The position numbers and the translations under genes are program-made. The notes under the pieces were generated by a model that was not told the DNA's origin, searched no databases, and was given only the letters and a program-made list of their open reading frames with translations. A stretch of 6,581 bases of DNA from positions 1 to 6,581 of the forward strand of contig DAOVJK010000178.1 in NCBI GenBank assembly GCA_030673265.1, read 5' to 3'. Below are positions 6,134 through 6,581 of the stretch, one piece after another (the first letter of the stretch is position 1; every line of letters begins with the position of its first letter). Origin of the DNA: Pseudomonadota bacterium (GTDB taxonomy: Bacteria; Desulfobacterota; Desulfobulbia; Desulfobulbales; JAGXFP01).

Positions 6134-6581
6134 AGCGGTGCCTCCATGCCGGCCGTCACAAAAGGCATCAGTAGTTTAACCAGGGAGCGGGGATCATGGG
6201 CGACCCCCTCGGCCATGGGCACCGGGCATTTGCCGATGGAGCGCATGGTATGGCTCAGGGAGCCGATTACGAAGTTGAGTCGCCAGTAGAGGACATCTTT
6301 GGGGATTTCCGGCAAGGCTTCGGTCAGATAAGCGTAGAAAAGCTGAATGATCGGTTTCATGTTCTGAATAAAAATATTGCGGGCGGTTTCGTCAGGATCG
6401 GCCATGGCACGGCCAATCAGGGAGATGAAATTTCTGGCGCCGGGCGCCGACTCCTGGAGCAGCATGGTTGGCTCGATAAAAGCCAGCAGCACCTCCGCCA
6501 CGCCCGGTTTTTTACCGGCGCTGGCGGCTTTCTCTTTAGCGGCAAGCAAGCCCTGTTCACGTAATTTGTTTAACGGCAGCA
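6130..6581 (-). CDS. TetR/AcrR-family transcriptional repressor, C-terminal part (N-terminus outside window)
   Basis: 149 codons plus a stop are visible, and the frame stays open to the right edge, so the gene is cut by the window rather than truncated. The N-terminal helix-turn-helix is not visible; what remains is the all-helical ligand-binding and dimerisation domain. The segments VAEVLLAFIEP, FISLIGRAMADPDE, TEALPEIPKDVLYWRLNFVIGSLSHT and the leading LPLNKLREQGLLAAKE match the pattern of TetR proteins with a C-terminal domain of the TetR_C_30 kind (family recalled, not searched). A TTG at 6549 is only an internal leucine codon and not the start, since homology-like sequence continues upstream of it. 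TetR repressors next to RND pumps usually repress their own operon and release DNA when an exported compound binds. That is the likely role here, but the operator and promoter lie beyond the window. The TGA overlaps the next gene's ATG. Confidence 0.85.
   Translation of the reverse strand, partial: LPLNKLREQGLLAAKEKAASAGKKPGVAEVLLAFIEPTMLLQESAPGARNFISLIGRAMADPDETARNIFIQNMKPIIQLFYAYLTEALPEIPKDVLYWRLNFVIGSLSHTMRSIGKCPVPMAEGVAHDPRSLVKLLMPFVTAGMEAPL
6141..6145 (-). promoter_or_regulatory. Ribosome binding site of the outer-membrane lipoprotein gene
   Basis: On the minus strand GGAGG lies 7 nt upstream of the ATG at 6133-6131, inside the last codons of the TetR gene. It fixes this ATG as the start and shows that the channel gene can initiate efficiently even though its start overlaps the repressor's stop. 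Confidence 0.75.

Noticed and set aside
6130..6549. Reading the TetR gene as a short 139-residue protein starting at TTG 6549
   Set aside because: The frame continues open upstream to the window edge with sequence typical of the domain linker, so the real start lies outside the window.
6196..6564. 122-codon plus-strand open frame opposite the TetR gene
   Set aside because: It is antisense to the TetR C-terminal domain, which has clear family-like sequence. The Gly/His-rich product has no family resemblance.
1..6581. CRISPR arrays, tRNA or rRNA genes, insertion sequences, phage genes
   Set aside because: No direct-repeat arrays, cloverleaf sequences, transposase or integrase frames were seen. 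Nearly all of the window is explained by five coding regions.

Overview
The window holds a compact, single-direction (minus strand) gene block from a Gram-negative bacterium. The outer-membrane lipoprotein and tripartite RND pump show the double membrane. Gene content and protein style would fit a deltaproteobacterial (Desulfobacterota-like) genome, but that placement is an impression from the protein sequences, not a computed result.

Reading along the minus strand (right to left): the C-terminal part of a TetR-family repressor (6581-6130, N-terminal DNA-binding part outside the window); a NodT/OprM-type outer-membrane efflux lipoprotein (6133-4718); an HlyD/AcrA-type periplasmic adaptor (4721-3534); and an RND inner-membrane permease (3537-370). 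Each of the three junctions is an ATGA overlap in which the start codon of the next gene shares bases with the TGA of the previous one. The four genes therefore form one tightly coupled operon encoding a regulator plus all three layers of an export machine. The substrate cannot be read from the sequence.

Downstream lies a 175-bp spacer (195-369) with two inverted copies of a short palindromic sequence with TGTCAT-like ends. After it, in the same direction, is the start of a formamidopyrimidine-DNA glycosylase gene (mutM/fpg; 194-1, running off the left edge). This partial gene has a clear ribosome binding site and an intact N-terminal catalytic signature.

Most of the window is an ordinary RND efflux operon. 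The points worth a second look are the regulator-OMF-adaptor-permease gene order with three ATGA couplings, the absence of the canonical TM10 lysine in the permease, and the palindromic repeat pair between the efflux operon and mutM. I found no convincing novel defence, mobile or RNA system.
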